The notes under the pieces are model-generated. The model ran no database searches. It was given only the letters and a program-made list of their open reading frames with translations, and had not been told where the DNA came from. Of a stretch of DNA of 64,000 bases, positions 1-11,650 are shown in pieces (position 1 is the stretch's first letter; each line of letters opens with the position of its first letter). This DNA is from Hyalella azteca. Taxonomy: Eukaryota > Arthropoda > Malacostraca > Amphipoda > Hyalellidae. Both the position numbers and the translations under genes were made by a program. The stretch spans positions 62,001 to 126,000 of the forward strand of contig NW_025943958.1 in NCBI RefSeq assembly GCF_000764305.2, given 5' to 3'.

Positions 1-17
1 GGACGCTACGTGGGAAT

Positions 18-233
18 TACACTGTTATAAAAATTACCGTTAACGGTATTACCAGCGTTGCAGTGGCTGGTCGGCACGTGAAAAGAAAAAACGTGTCGCC
101 GTTTTTATTCTAATTTAACACTAGAAATCTATAAAACATCTGATAAAAACGGCGAAACAGTTTATTTTCACGGGGCGACCGGCCACCAGAACGCCAGTGG
201 GATCGTTTTTTCACCGTTTTTTTTAACAGTGTA
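18..233 (+). mobile_element. FamA palindromic MITE-like element, copy 1
   Basis: Long terminal inverted repeats run almost the whole length. The left end reads TACACTGTTA and the right end TAACAGTGTA; inside, the GGCCGGTCG-like and AAAACGGCGA blocks of the two arms are complementary. A perfect 14-bp palindrome, TACCGTTAACGGTA, lies at 35-48. The outermost TA on each side fits a TA target-site duplication, as in the Tc1/mariner superfamily (inference). There is no coding capacity, so the element would be non-autonomous. The same element recurs at 3046 and 24763. Confidence 0.85.
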
Positions 234-240
234 AGTTTTT

Positions 241-253
241 TTCTAACAGTGTA
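241..253 (+). repeat. Extra solo FamA terminus
   Basis: Just outside FamA copy 1, TTCTAACAGTGTA repeats the element's right end after a short T-rich linker. It is either a slippage duplication of the tip or the remnant of a nested copy. Confidence 0.6.
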
Positions 254-556
254 CGATTACTGAAATTATGCACAATAATAAATACGATAGACGGTTTCAA
301 TACTAAATTTCAAACTTATTAAATATAATAAATGCTTTTACCGCATCACTCACATTCCATAACATGATACCATTCATAATGAAGAGCAACGTGGCAGAGA
401 ATCTCATTAACGAACCTTCTGCTCTTCACTTCTTTTAGAGTTAATGTCAAATTAATATCAAGTATGAATATACCTCATTTCAGTTGGCGAGAAGTTACAT
501 CGACAGCATATCTTTCATGAATAAACCAATTTATATGAATATTGAAGAGGGAAAAT

Positions 557-799
557 GAACGAATCATAATAACAGAAGTGCAAGTGTTGCGTTTCGTTAT
601 GCACAAGTTGAATAACCTAAATCAAATTAATATTAAAGCGAGAATATGAACAAATTATTATAACATAAAAGCAATTACGGCGTTTTGTTACACACAAGTA
701 GAATAAACTAAAATAAATAAATGTTAAAGTGTAAATAAGAACGAATTATTATCAGAGAAGAGCAAGTGTTGCGTTTAGTTCTACACAAATTGTAGAATG
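557..799. repeat. Degenerate 91-bp tandem repeat, about 2.7 units
   Basis: Units start near 557, 648 and 739. Each begins GAACRAATYATWATAA-like and contains a GCAA-TGTTGCGTTT-TTA-CACAA core. The copies have drifted by many substitutions, so the array is old. No coding signal. Confidence 0.7.
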
Positions 800-979
800 A
801 GATGCATGTATAGTATCCTATATATAGGCAGGCCTTGGTAAGATAAGAGTTTGCATAAAGTGAAGGTAAAGTTTACTCAAGCACTTATAGTCTACGCAAC
901 ATGCAGTACTTGCTATCAAGGCCGCCTCATAACACAACACAACAAATAAAACAAACTCTCTGCATCAAGACTCAAGCAG

Positions 980-1205
980 CACTCAGAAAATGTATGGATC
1001 ATATTGTTCAAAAACCAGCCATGCATTTTCTTACCCACATCAAACGGAAATTGTCTAAAAACTGAACCATTTTCTTATTCACATCAAGCGACAACAACGG
1101 ACCACTAATTCGTTCTTTTGTCGGGCCAAACTGAGTCAGAATGACCCAGGAACAAGCCATCTCCGCATCGCTATTAGGACAACAAGTCTTTCATTTCTTT
1201 GAGTG
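980..1205 (+). mobile_element. FamB MITE-like element, copy 1
   Basis: The left end is CACTCAGAAAATGTATGG and the right end is ATTTCTTTGAGTG, its imperfect complement. The interior carries the family landmarks in order: ATTGTTC-AAAA (the TTGTCCAAATAGTGA block), TTTTGTCGGGCCAAACTG, GTCAGAATGACCCA and CGCATCGCTATTAGGACAA. The open frame at 1141-1368 is a read-through of this element and is not treated as a gene. Confidence 0.8.
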
Positions 1206-1985
1206 TACACAGCACATGCGCAACTTCTTTTCAAAGCACAGACTTCAAAGATTGACCAAGTCCATATACGATAAGAGAACTCTTGTGAATTACGTTCGTT
1301 GGTTCAGAACAACGCGTCGAGTCAATAAAGTACTGAACCTTGAATCATTTTGTATGGCAGTTGCGTAGCAGGGATTGGCTTAGACAAAAAGCGTCCGCTT
1401 CGAAGTACTCAATAAATACAGTCTCATTCATGGATTTAATGTGTCAGGTGGAGATAAAAGATTAAGTGGACTTACACGCACCTGTTCTGCAGGACAAGAC
1501 TTGTTTGGCTAAACCTGGCGACCTTCGGACGACAGGATCAGTTTTCAGAATCTATTAAAGTGCGATACCGGCTAATGCGTTGCTAGCTAAATGGTCCTTG
1601 TGCTTCAAAAATGATTATACCTAATTGATAAATAGAATATAATAGATAAATAAATATGATTCGGTGCACGATCAATTATAACAACATTAAATAATATTTT
1701 ATTGAAACCAACAGGAAATTTCACAGGGAAAACATCGCCTTAAAGTCTCGTATAAATCTAAATAATACCACTGATCTTTGAAATTCTGTAACATCAACAG
1801 ATCTTTATAGACCGTCTAGAAACTCAATTGCGATTTGCCGCAATTTTGACAATTGTGTTGATCAAAACAAGTAGCCAAAAACATAACATTGCAATTGGCC
1901 TACAATATGTCGCTGAAATTAAAGCAGTCACATTTACATAAAAAAATAGAAGCTTCCTTGACCAGCAGCTAGGACTAGCTGTGTA
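1206..1985. other. No recognisable feature
   Basis: Mixed-composition DNA between two FamB copies. No repeat, long open frame or RNA-like structure stands out to the eye. Confidence 0.6.
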
Positions 1986-2151
1986 CACAGTAAAATCAAT
2001 CTGTAATATTGTCCAACTGGTGACATACTTCCTGAGCGTAATACTGATACACCCGTATACGTCGATTATAATTAGGTATAAAGGATGACCCACACGAGAA
2101 CAATGAGTGCACATCGCTATTTGGACAAAGTCCCTCTTATATCTTTGAGTG
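1986..2151 (+). mobile_element. FamB element, copy 2 (diverged)
   Basis: A worn left end (CACAGTAAAATCAAT) is followed by ATTGTCCAACTGGTGAC, CTTCCTGAGCGTAATACTGATAC, GGATGACCCACAC, GTGCACATCGCTATTTGG and the right end ATCTTTGAGTG. The GGGCCAAACTGG segment is degraded. Confidence 0.7.
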
Positions 2152-2187
2152 ATGAGGACAGTCGCGTGTAGGCATGGATTTAATAGA

Positions 2188-2281
2188 TTGAACTATTATA
2201 GATTATACCGCCCTGAACTATAACTATATATATCGCCCTATGAACTATAACTATAACTGAACTGTACATTATATATCGCCC
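2188..2281. repeat. Short tandem motif GAACTATAACTATA / ATATCGCCC
   Basis: Three or four imperfect repeats of GAACTATAACTATA alternate with TATATCGCCC. A small degenerate array with no other function visible. Confidence 0.6.
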
Positions 2282-3045
2282 ACTTGCAAACACGGACAAC
2301 TGCGTCGTATAGCACAATGCGACGTCAGGCCTTCAATAATGGCCATGAGCTATGAAGCTTTAGAGGCATTTTTAAAGGTTCGGTGAATTTTAAAGTTCAG
2401 TTCAAGCAAAAATTAGGAGGTGGAAATGGGATATAAAATTTTTGTAGGCATGAAATCAGTGATTAAATGTGATGATTTAAACAAAAATGCTTCTTCATGC
2501 TCAATTTTGATGACAAAAACACGTAGAATTCTTCCACATCTAAGGGGAAATTTGTCACCGTCACTTCGTTGGATTAAGTTCAACTTAAATGATTTCTACA
2601 AAATAGGTATACTGCCTAAATAGATTTATTTTATTTAAACAATATTAATTATAATAATAATGTGTGGTGTGTAAAAATCGATCACTAAATCGAACGACTA
2701 CGATCGTTACAACTCTGTATACTATCGATTTCAATAATAAATTCATCGACTATTGGCGGAAAATTAATATGTTATCTTGAATCCAACGATGCCATTAATG
2801 TTATAAGCTAAATGCGTGCGCTGAAATACTATTGCCATTACATCAGACGAAGTTATAAGAAACACAACTAGTTTTTCTCGAGAGCTGCAATGCAAAGAAA
2901 ATACTCGAAGATCATAAAGGGAGCAGAGGGCGGCGATTCAAGTGACAGTCTCATCAATATAAGCATCGACAACAAGCCTAAGCTGAAGGTATCGCGGGGA
3001 CTCTGGTATCACACCTACCATAGATCATATGTCTTGCAACACATA
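2282..3045. other. No recognisable feature
   Basis: Contains only short open frames (the longest are 67 and 88 codons, the second running into the next FamA element). Neither resembles a known domain. Confidence 0.55.
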
Positions 3046-3259
3046 TACACTGTTAGAAAAAACGGTCCCACTGGCGTTCTATATAGTGGCCGGTCGCCCC
3101 GTGAAAAAAAAAAAAACCGTTTCGCCGGTTTTATCAGATATATTTTGGATTTCTAGTGTCAAATTGGAATAAAAACGGCGACACGGTGTTTCTTTTCACG
3201 TGCCGACCGGCCACTGAAACGCCGGTAATACCGTTAACGGTAATTTTTCTAAGAGTGTA
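3046..3259 (-). mobile_element. FamA palindromic element, copy 2 (inverted)
   Basis: Same family as 18-233 but reversed: TACACTGTTAGAAAAAACGG at the left, and GGTAATACCGTTAACGGTAA followed by TTTTTCTAAGAGTGTA at the right. TA flanks both ends. The copy has a short T-for-A change in the right tip and an expanded A-run at about 3104-3115. Confidence 0.85.
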
Positions 3260-3933
3260 CCGAGAATAGCATAAATGTTTATTATTCTATGGGAGAGGCT
3301 ATAAATTTATCGGTCGTTCGAAATCGCATCAAGAACTAAATTCTCTCCCATAAAACAGAAAATAGTGCATAAAATTTATATAAAATGTAATAGCACTTGT
3401 TGATGGTACGACAAGCACAATTGAAAATTGAAACATTGATTGAATATTGAAACTAAGAAAAATTCATATATCGGGGGCTTCTATGTACATGACGTTATAA
3501 TTGTTCGCGCGGTGATCAATGTGGTAGGGAGCGATGACCCCCATAAAATTTACCTTCAAAACCACAACATAAGTAATAAGTTCGACATTTAAAACTGTCG
3601 ACTGAACTCAGTCAATCAGCATGGTATTTTTAGGAGTATTCATGTAATTTTTCCTGTAATTTTCAGAACATAAAGCTACGATTATTTAGAAGTTTCCTGG
3701 CTACGAGCACCCAGGTGTTTCACGATGGGTTGACAAGGCCGCGTGTGTCAAGGGCAGACAAATACGCGCTGTCAGTTAGAGTACCATTGCAAACAATGCT
3801 ACACGAGCTATGGCTTCATAAACCAAATACAACCTAACACTCGAGCACGATCACCGACCAGCCTGCCCCCGCACCACGAGCCATTAGCGTACAAGAATTA
3901 ATTATTAGTATACAACAATATATTTTCTTTAAA

Positions 3934-3935
<2 letters not shown>

Positions 3936-3968
<33 letters not shown>
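3936..3968 (+). repeat. 33-nt uninterrupted A tract
   Basis: A pure A run directly preceded by AATAAA-like sequence (3933-3938). It could be the tail of a retroposed transcript or simple slippage. No target-site duplication or recognisable SINE/LINE body was seen upstream, so the origin is left open. Confidence 0.8.
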
Positions 3969-3972
<4 letters not shown>

Positions 3973-4541
3973 ACGAAAGTGTGTTGAGGGAACGTGGCGC
4001 TTGTCAGGCAAAATATGTTGATGGCAGATCGACGTGCAATGCAATAATTTGCTTGAACAAAGTGGAAAAAATTGCAACTGCTGCTGTAAAACGAACCATT
4101 ATTTTGCATTTACACACATAATATCGTTTACATAGTCGCATTGTAATGCTAGATGGACGACACTGCAATAGTATGACACCAGCTCCAACAATGGACAACG
4201 CTTTCATTCCTTCCTTTGAGCTAAGGGCCAAATCCAAACCAATATTTAGCACTAATTGGCTACAAAATAGTTGTAAATGGACGTAAAAATATCAGCCTGA
4301 TACAATTATACACTAAATTTGATAAAAAGTGTCTTCGAGACGTACGTTCATCGATGTCTCTATATGTTGAAAAACCTTTACAGTAAATTAAAAACTGGAG
4401 CAATACACGAAGCCCATGCATCTGGTACCACTGCAACACAGGCAAATGTAACCGTCCTGTTCACTCACATAGTTCCATCGAACAGCAACAAACTCTGAGT
4501 ACCCAAGTTATTGAACATTTTAAAAATTTAACATTGTTGAG

Positions 4542-4798
4542 TTTCCCATGCGCCGATCGCAACACTAAGAGTACCTATGTCAGGAACTAACGATTAGTAA
4601 TACGATCAGGTTAAGCGAAACCCTCATGTTTACAGGTTTACACATCGACTTTTACACTACTACTAAAGTACTCGAAAAAATTTCTTTACTTCATTTAGAT
4701 TTCCCATGCACTGCACCGGTCGCAACACTAGGAATATGTCAGGAACTGGCGATTGGTCATACGATCTGGCAGACCGAAACCGTCGTGTTTACAGGTTA
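4542..4798. repeat. Diverged direct duplication, period about 158 bp
   Basis: Blocks at 4542-4639 and 4700-4798 share TTTCCCATGC, CGGTCGCAACACTA, ATGTCAGGAACT, CGATTRGT-ATACGATC and GTGTTTACAGGTT in the same order. The spacing and divergence indicate an old local duplication. Confidence 0.75.
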
Positions 4799-5731
4799 GG
4801 TGGAGAGAAGAAGCTGGTCGACGTTATCGAGTTACGGCTCCTACTGTAGCTAACGTAACGCGACTCTTCCTTGCGTGGGTGTATAACGTTCCAGCGTGAC
4901 TATCCACCACGCCATGGGCTTGCATTAATTACTATATATCTAATGACCACTAGGGTATTGCAAAGCATGCGTCATGCTAACTACTCGCAGCCGACCATTT
5001 ATTCGTGGGTTTTACCCGTGAAAAGTACATGACCTCACGAAAATGAATATTTTGTGAAGAAGCTTTGACGTCATTTACAACTATAACGCTTTGAATAAGT
5101 GTTTCTTTTGTCATGCTAAACCCGAAAGCCACTAAAAATAATAATTATAACAATCTATAAATACAGTTGATATTCGTTAGATGCACTACACTAGCACAAG
5201 AGAGACCAACAACGTTCTGATGCCTGTATTGTTTCTCTCCAACTGTTATAGCATCCAACAGTTTATAGCATCCGGCGTCGACCAAACAATGACGTTCGCT
5301 TGGTATTGTAATAGCGATCGAATATCAATCACCTTAATTATATAAGTTGATAACTTGGTTCATAAGTTTCGGCCTTATAACAAATCACCAGATAGGTTCC
5401 AAATAATTATTAGTATTCGCAAAACATTTAAGAAAATTAATCTTGTGCAAAAAAATCGTATTTTATATCACATTTATAGCGAAACTGAAATTTCAGCAAC
5501 ATTTTGGATTACATTCAAAATTCTACACGAGTAAACTTTTATCACAAATTTTGAATTAGTAATGAAAATTGATTGAAATAAATTCCGTATCAATCCTCGT
5601 GAAGAACTAACACAAATTCACGCGTTATACTCGAGCTTGACCGAATAGCCCTTAATAACAGTAATTTAATAGAAGCCGTAAATAAATTAAACATTTCTGG
5701 TAATTAGTATTTAAGAAATAATATATATTGG
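4799..5731. other. No recognisable feature
   Basis: AT-rich and apparently unique. A minor repeat of TTATAGCATCC occurs near 5247-5275. Confidence 0.55.
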
Positions 5732-5754
5732 GCCCTTATATGATATATAAGGGC
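5732..5754. repeat. Perfect 10-bp hairpin
   Basis: GCCCTTATAT at 5732-5741 and ATATAAGGGC at 5745-5754 are exact complements around a 3-nt GAT loop. It abuts the hairpin repeat that follows. Confidence 0.85.
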
Positions 5755-5874
5755 TCTGCTTATTTAAGCAATAAGCAGAGAACCCGGGTAACCGCGAGCA
5801 ATAATTAGCTCTGCTTATAATAATAATAAGCTCTGCTTAGTTAAGCAATAAGCAGAGAACCCGGGTAACCGCGA
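5753..5874. repeat. 77-bp direct repeat, each unit with a hairpin
   Basis: Two units start at 5753 and 5830. Each holds the stem CTCTGCTTA / TAAGCAGAG (5754-5780 and 5831-5857) with a 9-nt loop, then AACCCGGGTAACCGCGA. The loops differ by one base (TTTAAGCAA, GTTAAGCAA) while the stems are identical. Confidence 0.9.
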
Positions 5875-6013
5875 AGGTTGTGTGCCGGTGACCTGCTATG
5901 AGACCAAAGCTTGAGAAGCGACCGCAAGGTTCCCAGCGCCAGATGAGGTAACGAGCGTACGGCTCTGGTTACGTCACGGCGCTCCGTGAGGTTGGTCGCT
6001 ACGCCGACCGGAA

Positions 6014-6260
6014 GGAAGGAAAAACTTAACATCTACACGCAGAAAAATTTATGGGTCATATAGTCCAAACAGTGACTTGGAAGGAAAACTTAACAGCTAC
6101 TCTCAGAAAAATTTATGGGTCATATAGTTCAAATAGTGACCTGGAAGGAAAACTTAACATCTACACTCAGAAAAATTCATGGGTCACATAGTCCAAAGTA
6201 ACTTATTTTCTGCACATAGCACTAATATGCTCTCATACCGAGCCAAGCCGTTTCAGATGA
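6014..6260 (+). repeat. Tandemised FamB left ends
   Basis: Three successive units of about 63 bp each consist of GGAAGGAAAACTTAACA plus a FamB left terminus (CTACACTCAGAAAAATTTATG, split here as CTACACTCAG and AAAAATTTATG) and ATATAGTCCAAATAGTGAC. The third unit continues into FamB interior (CTGCACATAGCACTAATATG). A transposon end has thus become a tandem repeat; no right end is paired with the first two units. Confidence 0.85.
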
Positions 6261-6489
6261 GTACGCATAAATGATCTATAAACGAATCTTCGCTAAGCAG
6301 TGCATGAGTCTGAATTGAACTCAAGTTTGTGTTTGGATTGACTGCGACTCGAAAATTCCTTATAGACAGAGATCAATATTGATTTTCAGGCGAAAATTTT
6401 CACAAATATAATAAAAAAGTACCAAAAATCAATTTTTTATACAAAACCACATGTGCATTCAGTCTTGTCCCTCGCAAACATAAAAATGC

Positions 6490-6654
6490 AGTAATCAGAA
6501 AAATGAATGGAACACATCATCTAAATAGCGACGTTTTCTACACCTAGCACTAAAACACCTTTCAGCCATGGATACAAAACTGGGTCAGGATAAGCAACTG
6601 AAAGGCACCAAATGCATCGCTATTTGGACCAGTTCTCACTGATTTCTCCGAGTG
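6490..6654 (+). mobile_element. FamB element, copy 3
   Basis: The left end is TAATCAGAAAAATGAATGG and the right end GATTTCTCCGAGTG. Landmarks TAAATAGCGACG, CACCTAGCACTAAAACACC, ACTGGGTCAGGAT and ATGCATCGCTATTTGGACC are in family order; the GACCCAC half of the dyad is lost. Confidence 0.75.
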
Positions 6655-6810
6655 GAAAACATGGCCGGCTGTAGCCAGGTGGCGTCCAAACAAAATTGAC
6701 CAGCAACCGGCAGGCGAAAAATGCGCGGGAAAACAAAGGTGGCGGCAGAGGCTGAACGTGACGTCGCGGTTTGCTGCCAAGGCCGTTGATGCCGCAGCTT
6801 CCTGACACAA

Positions 6811-7447
6811 ATACGCACGCTCGAGGTAACTGGAGCACTAGGCCAGGCAGGCAGTGAGTCGGCCTATGTCAAGCAACCTTATATGATTCTCCTTACATTT
6901 AAAAGCCAATAATAATGATAATAATAACGAATAATAGTAAATAATGATGATATTTTAATTAAAATATTTGATATTTTTATAAAAAAAACTAGGCACGCTC
7001 GAGGGAATTGGAGCACTAGGCCAGGCAGGCAGTGAGTCGGCCTATGTCAAGCAACCATATTTGATACGCCTGATATTTAAAAGCAAATAATAATGATAAT
7101 AATAGCAAATAATAATAAATAATAATGATATTTTAATTAAAATATTTGATTTTTATAAAAGAATACGCACGCTCGAGGTAATTGGAGCACTAGGCCAGGC
7201 AGGCAGTGAGTCGGCCTATGTCAAGCTACCATATTTGATACGCCTGATATATAAAAGCCAATAATAATGATAATAATAGCAAATAATAGTAAATAATGAT
7301 ATTTTAATTAAAATATTTGATATTTTTATAAAAAAAAAAACTAGGCACGCTCGAGGGAATTGGAGCACTAGGCCAGGCAGGCAGCGAGTCGGCCTATGTC
7401 AAGCAACCTTATTTGATTCTCCTTACATTTAAAAGCCAATAATAAGC
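6811..7447. repeat. 176-bp tandem repeat, about 3.6 units
   Basis: Units are marked by GCACGCTCGAG at 6815, 6993, 7167 and 7345 (spacings 178, 174, 178). Each has a GC-richer half (GGAGCACTAGGCCAGGCAGG, then GTGAGTCGGCCTATGTCAAG) and an A/T-only half rich in AATAATGATAATAATA and TTTTAATTAAAATATTTGAT. The period is close to a nucleosome repeat, as in many animal satellites, but the block is too short to call a satellite array. Confidence 0.9.
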
Positions 7448-9448
7448 ATATCATTATAAAAAATCTTCCACCAATGGGATTTTTTAAAATTCATAGGAAA
7501 GAACAAATCTAAAAAAATGGGATATCTTTATAGGATACGTTTTTAATGAAGATAATAGTGGATTTTCTGGCTTATTATTTGCTTTTAAATTTGTGGTTAA
7601 TATGCGATTTAAGCAATATAGTAGCATTATTATTTTATTTTATTAGATATTATAAAGTGAAATACGTGCGGTCTAATATTGCAAGTTACCATATTTGATT
7701 ATAACATATTTAGCAGGTCACCATAAATACGGCATTAATAGAGAACATGATAATATGCGGTTTTCAGGGATTCACCTTTATTTTCGTGGATATACTAGCA
7801 GAGGAAAGTTTAATGTGCGAAGTAATACGGTGAGCCTATTGGGAAAGCTTTAATTCCGAATACAACATAAATCCAATGAAGCAAGAGATGAAACTCATGA
7901 AGCAAACTATTTATTTCAAGACCAAGTCAGGAAGTTGGGGAATTGACGGAAAGATAAACCAGGAAGAAAGCAATGTGCATTTAGGAAAATAAAGTGTACA
8001 ACACTTCTATAAACTCAAATGATAATCCGATGACATTTTTTACTCCTGAATTAGGAATGTACCTTGACTATAATTTGAAATACTATGTATAGAAATCGTT
8101 ACATAGCCTAATATTGGCTGGCAAGCTTCCATGCCCAACAGGAGTCCTATTTTGGGGTGAAAGGAGGCATGGAGAAATGACATCCTGTCCTCTCCGCCGA
8201 GCACTGGTTTTAGACTAACTTTTAACCATCACATCATAATCACGTATGGACACATAGCCATCAATATACAAACTTTAGTTTACAGTAGATTTGCCTGAAA
8301 ACACTTCAAAATCACCATAATCTAAATGGAAAGAATATATACACTTATGACAATAAAATCGGTACACGATCGAGGTTAAGCGGCAAATAAATTGCCCAAC
8401 TCGTCGCCGAGAAAAAAATTCATTGATCAAAGAGAGAAACTACAAAAATTCAACAAAAATTTGTTACATTGACGTGAAGAGCTAAACAAAGACCAAAACA
8501 CACACACTAGCATCGAAAAATAAATTGAATGTCATGTTTATTTTTTCGGAGACATAAGATGAATTTTTGCATTTTCAGCAGCTTTTAAATGAATGTAGCT
8601 TCTAAATTTCTACAAGTACCCTCGGGTTGAAGTCATCCGAGGGCACTCAAGTGCTTCACATCCTGACTTGAGTGAAGGGTTTAAGCTTCAATATTTACCA
8701 AGACGTAATCACCCATCGCCAGCACCACTTTAAAGAACTACCCGCACGTAGGTTTTGATACTTCCGGAATACTTCCCGACACTTTTCTCGTCAGTTGAAA
8801 CGTTTACCTGAGTTACTTCAGGAACTTACCATCATATGACACGTACATTGAAATAAAATAATTACTCCATATGACATAGAGAACCGAGATTGCAGTTCCA
8901 AGTGAGCAAAAAATACGTTTTTTGTTGATTGCAATTGTAATGGTTTCGGGACGGATAGATTATTGTACACTATTTTATTTTGAAATGATATTTACACGGT
9001 ACTGCCACAAGCGGTTAGTTTTATCTTGCTCCACAAGGATCGCTAATGACCGCTGGACGCTTACATGACAAGCGATCCATCATAGGTAATGTGCTCCATC
9101 AGCGCAGCAGGACTTCACCTCGAGGAAATATCACTAATCAACCTATAGAAGGCTTCGTGCAACTGCAACACGTGTACAATTATTTCAATCAAGTTTGAGA
9201 GACCTTTTTAACAGTGTAAAATTATTCCAATCAAATTAGATGGACGTTAATAACAATGAAAAATTACTTTCATCAGTTTAAGGGAACATTGTGGATATTT
9301 TAGTATATAATTAACACTAATTATCAAAATATCCTCGTAAGTGAACCATAGCAAAGGCACACGCATCGCTAGAGATGAACTAGATTACTAGAAAAACCCC
9401 TTCCTTCAAGCTAGCGTATATACGTGTGCTGCCTGCATATTCCCAATC
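7448..9448. other. 2 kb without recognisable features
   Basis: AT-rich, no tandem repeats, no MITE of the five families and no open frame of note. One of the longest apparently single-copy segments in the window. Confidence 0.55.
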
Positions 9449-9597
9449 TGGGCCTATACTTTTAAAAAAAGTTAAGAGATCGTAGGTTCACCAGCCAATC
9501 ATTGACGGCCTTTCAAGCAAAATCCACCAATCATAGACAAGAAAATAGAGCGTAAGTACTTACGTTCACTTAGCGAGTTTTGAAAGTATGACCCCAG
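9449..9597 (+). mobile_element. FamC element, copy 1
   Basis: Ends are CTGGGCCTATACTTTTAAAA and TTTTGAAAGTATGACCCCAG, imperfect inverted repeats. The interior contains GTTAAGAGATCG, AGCCAATCATTGACGGCC, TCCACCAATCATAGACAAG and the 14-bp palindrome CGTAAGTACTTACG. The two CCAATCA boxes are shared by all good copies. Copies at 24355, 28846, 55419 and 61422. Confidence 0.85.
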
Positions 9598-9770
9598 GGC
9601 TGGACCAGAAATTTACAACAGCAAAAAATCACTTATTTTCTCAAACAAAGTACCTTGTCAGTGATAAAACAGCAATAAAAACATTCCTGTTATTAACTCA
9701 CTCGCTAGCGATGCGATAAACTTCACATCGCAACCGGAGAGCCGAGTATCCTGAAGTTAAAGTCGGCATA

Positions 9771-9943
9771 CACTGTGGGTAATGAATGGGTCATATTGAC
9801 CAAAAAGTGTATAATTTTATTATCCACAGAACGGACGTAGCATTAACACGTGTTTCTCCCAGTCCGGACTGGGTCAGGATGACCCACCCAGAGGCAAAAA
9901 GTGCATTTCTGTATGGTTAAAGTCCCTTACATTTCTCTGAGTG
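9771..9943 (+). mobile_element. FamB element, copy 4
   Basis: The left end is worn (CACTGTGGGTAATGAATGGG), but the interior is good: TCATATTGACCAAAAAGTG, CGGACTGGGTCAGGATGACC, AGGCAAAAAGTGCAT and right end ATTTCTCTGAGTG. The open frame at 9901-10149 starts inside it and is not considered a gene. Confidence 0.8.
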
Positions 9944-11095
9944 CAGAAGCAAGCCAAAGACTTGCACTAAGAGGACGATCAAAAGGTAATGACATTATCA
10001 ACAGAGCGTTACTGAGAATTTTTGAACCACATTTTAAAGTCGAATATGCTCGTCAAGCGCAAATTCAACATCAACATCTTCATTGGGTCAGTTTTATCAT
10101 CCGCAGGAACTCTGCATTGAACGAGGATATCTCGGCAATGATCAAATGAGATATAACATCGCATGACATGATTTCGTATAATTTGGGCTAGAAGCCGAAC
10201 AAAATTTTGAAAATCGATAAACTATAGTTAAATATAAGAACTCGATAGGAGTTTATGAATAATACAGAGAATACATAGGATATATGTGCGTTAGGCTCAA
10301 CATAATACCAAATAATATAAGCCGTACCTTAAAAGTCATGCATAACACACCTATACATAGACTGCATACCTCAATCTCTCTTTGAGATGCTAACGCTGCT
10401 TCCATCGTGCCAGCTTCAGCGGGCTGGACATCTGAGACCTTCCGCCCCTTGTGGATGATGAATAATTGAGACCTTCCACCTCTATGGTGATGTTCATCTT
10501 GACTTTCGGTGCGAGATAGCTAAATAGCTGAAGCGCTAGTAAACATTTGGCCACTAAACTAAACTAACTAAACTCAATCTGATTTATACAAAATGAAAAT
10601 ATCAAGCGAGGACAGGACCGAGCACGTCAACGAACAGTGAAGTGCACACTAAGCGCGTCGTGTTCCACGCAGCAATATATATACATCAATAATGTATGTA
10701 CATCAATAAAGTATGTACATCAATAATGTTTTTTGATGATAGTTCGAGCCTACATAATTACAGGCTCCACTAAACGCTCATTTATATGCCGGCATGAAAG
10801 GCCTATCAGCACGACCAGCAGCTCGTCCACACTAAAATAATTTCAAAACAAAAATATGTAGAGAAGACATGAATTGTATGCAAGCATAAGCCATGGTTAT
10901 TACCGTTACGAAATAAAAATAATGGCTACAGAGCAGATTTTTAGGAGAAAATCTAAGAACTCGGATTTTAATTCTTTGTCATGAAGGATAGAAGATGTGA
11001 ACGTCTTTATAAACACATATTTAAAAATATTCTTACTCAAAAACTTTGAAATTTTTTCGATGGTAATTTTCATCACCGAGGCATTTTGGTAAGAT
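9944..11095. other. Mostly featureless; one small repeat
   Basis: Three imperfect copies of ATGTACATCAATAAWGT (about 20 bp period) lie at 10681-10728. A weak duplication of GAGACCTTCCRCC sits at 10434-10482. Nothing else is recognised. Confidence 0.55.
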
Positions 11096-11167
11096 TAATG
11101 TATGGGTAGACATCGAGTCCATCCATACATTAATGTATGGGTAGACATCGAGTCCATCCATACATTA
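11096..11167. repeat. 35-bp direct repeat, each unit palindromic at its ends
   Basis: Two units share their junction. Each runs from TAATGTATGG to the exact complement CCATACATTA with 17 nt between (11096-11132 and 11131-11167). The arms of neighbouring units can also pair with each other. Confidence 0.9.
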
Positions 11168-11442
11168 CCCGCTTTGCCTACTGACAGTATCTCTAGTTAC
11201 CAGCCCTGTATAGATCCAAACAGCATTAATGAACGTTACCGAATCCATAGACAAAGACATTAAAGATTAAAAAACTTGCGATTTTTGTAGATAAAAACGA
11301 GGCACGTTGCACAAGGCATTAGTTAATGAACAACAACTCTAGCAGACGCACCCTCTGCTGGTGATGCTTCAGAAGACGAAGGTGTAGTCCGCTCCCCGAC
11401 AGAGGTAGGACGCTAACAAATGTCATGCACTTCATTAATGGT

Positions 11443-11650
11443 GTTGCCACGCATAGCTCGCCCATGTCTATGTTCATTTTGTGTGTTGCCACGCATAGCT
11501 CGCCCATGTCTATGTTCATTTCGTGTGTTGCCACGCATAGCTCGCCCATGTCTATGTTCATTTCGTGTGTTGAGTGTTGCCACGCATAGCTCGCCCATGT
11601 CTATGTTCATTTCTTGTGTTGCCACGCATAGCTCGCCCATGTCTATGTTC
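11443..11650. repeat. 42-bp minisatellite, 5 units
   Basis: Units start at 11443, 11485, 11527, 11576 and 11618 with GTTGCCACGCATAGCTCGCC, followed by CATGTCTATGTTCATTT. The fourth follows a 7-bp insertion, which breaks the phase. Because 42 is divisible by 3 the array reads open on both strands (14-residue repeats), but the phase break and lack of flanking coding sequence argue against a gene. Confidence 0.95.

Noticed and set aside
3936..3968. Tail of a SINE or processed pseudogene
   Set aside because: No recognisable body, tRNA-like head or target-site duplication was found next to the A tract. It was kept only as a simple repeat.
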